Assembly (NCBI RefSeq): GCF_000020005.1
Contig: NC_010718.1
Span: forward strand, 2,314,001-2,378,000
Reading direction: 5' to 3'
Source of the DNA: Natranaerobius thermophilus JW/NM-WN-LF
Lineage (GTDB): Bacteria; Bacillota; Natranaerobiia; Natranaerobiales; Natranaerobiaceae
Length of the DNA stretch: 64,000 nt
Below, piece by piece: positions 63,617 to 64,000 of the stretch. A model generated the notes under the pieces. That model was not told where the DNA came from and did not search any database. It worked only from the letters and a program-made list of their open reading frames with translations. Position 1 is the stretch's first letter; the number at the start of each line of letters is the position of its first letter. Both the position numbers and the translations under genes were made by a program.

Positions 63617-64000
63617 TTAGTTGATATCGTCTTTAACACTGATCAGGTGAACTCTCATGGCTTCAGCGGCTTCCTCTGGTTTTCCTTTTTCAACAAAGTC
63701 AACGATTTTTGTGTGATCATTTATTGATTTTGTGTATCTTTCTTCGGTAATAAATTTTAGTTGAGTTAATCTGAGCACTTCTTGAATACTAATTAAAAAT
63801 TTTAAAAGGACCGAATTCCTTGCAGCTTTGGCTAAATTTAAATCAAATTCTACGTCCAGTTCGGCTTTTTCCGATTTCGTTTCAGCTTGTGAAGCTTTTC
63901 TGATTACTTCTCTAATATTCTTAATATCTTCTTCAGTTGCCCTTTTCGCCGCTTTTCTTGCCATTTCCACTTGGATTAATTCACGAGCTTCAAATAGTTC
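63617..64000 (-). CDS. GntR/FadR-family regulator, FCD domain (partial)
   Basis: The frame continues to the window edge, so only the C-terminal about 127 residues are seen. The FCD ligand-binding domain is clear: ELFEARELIQVEMARKAAKRATEEDIKNI, then AELDVEFDLNLAKAARNSVLLKFL (metal-ligand Asp/His region with Asn in the usual His position of FH) and NDHTKIVDFVEKGKPEEAAEAMRVHLISV. The DNA-binding part and the target genes lie outside the window. Confidence 0.85.
   Translation of the reverse strand, partial: ELFEARELIQVEMARKAAKRATEEDIKNIREVIRKASQAETKSEKAELDVEFDLNLAKAARNSVLLKFLISIQEVLRLTQLKFITEERYTKSINDHTKIVDFVEKGKPEEAAEAMRVHLISVKDDIN

Overview
The window reads as chromosome of a low-GC, spore-former-type Firmicute. 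The proteins are strongly acidic (Asp/Glu-rich pilin, flagellin core, solute-binding protein, S41 peptidase), as in a salt-in halophile. TTG and GTG starts behind strong AGGAGG sites are common. The gene order and composition recall halophilic anaerobic Clostridia such as Natranaerobius, but that name is an inference; nothing was searched.

Layout. 1-694 is a partial lipoate-protein ligase. 1193-6919 holds a chemoreceptor gene interrupted near its 3' end by a group II intron and preceded by a c-di-GMP-I riboswitch, then a PAS-GGDEF-HD-GYP enzyme. 7211-13893 has tRNA-Arg(CCU), a DUF885 protein, a transporter-like membrane protein, an unrecognised conserved protein, a metallo-beta-lactamase-fold hydrolase and a PDZ membrane protein. 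14109-18534 is the envelope/division set ctp - envC-like - ftsX - ftsE. 18900-24912 is a ykkC-family riboswitch followed by a dipeptide/oligopeptide ABC transporter whose binding protein is circularly permuted. 25092-34998 is a molybdenum/selenium enzyme maturation cluster (ModE-like regulator, MocA-like, YqeC, ModB, ModA, ModC, YqeB, XdhC, MoeA-like), including a frameshifted GGDEF-HD-GYP gene. 35222-39576 has a candidate selenoprotein, split transketolase, a YitT-type protein and prfB with its +1 frameshift. 39829-47474 has secA, two poorly known genes, a P1 peptidase, hpf and a cold-shock gene. 47572-62678 is a flagellar locus: yvyF, flgM, flgN, flgK, flgL, DUF6470 gene, fliW, csrA, hag, flaG, fliD, fliS, fliT, an ATP-grasp gene, a second fliD and a third GGDEF-HD-GYP protein. 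63090-64000 has a pilin-like gene and a partial FCD-domain regulator.

The minus-strand backbone yvyF-flgM-flgN-flgK-flgL-yviE-fliW-csrA-hag-flaG-fliD-fliS-fliT ... hpf-secA-prfB-yvjA ... ftsE-ftsX-ctpB-minJ matches the Bacillus subtilis order, with modules (peptide transport, Mo/Se maturation, transketolase, second fliD) inserted into it.

The most notable items are: (1) a small two-helix membrane protein with an in-frame TGA followed by a bSECIS-like hairpin, a candidate new selenoprotein; (2) a family 5 solute-binding protein whose normal C-terminal third sits at the N terminus; (3) a group II intron whose removal restores a canonical chemoreceptor C terminus, in a transcript that also begins with a c-di-GMP riboswitch; (4) repetitive low-complexity insertions in the same frame inside several conserved enzymes; (5) a ModE-type operator with 8-8-8 architecture ahead of the Mo/Se operon.
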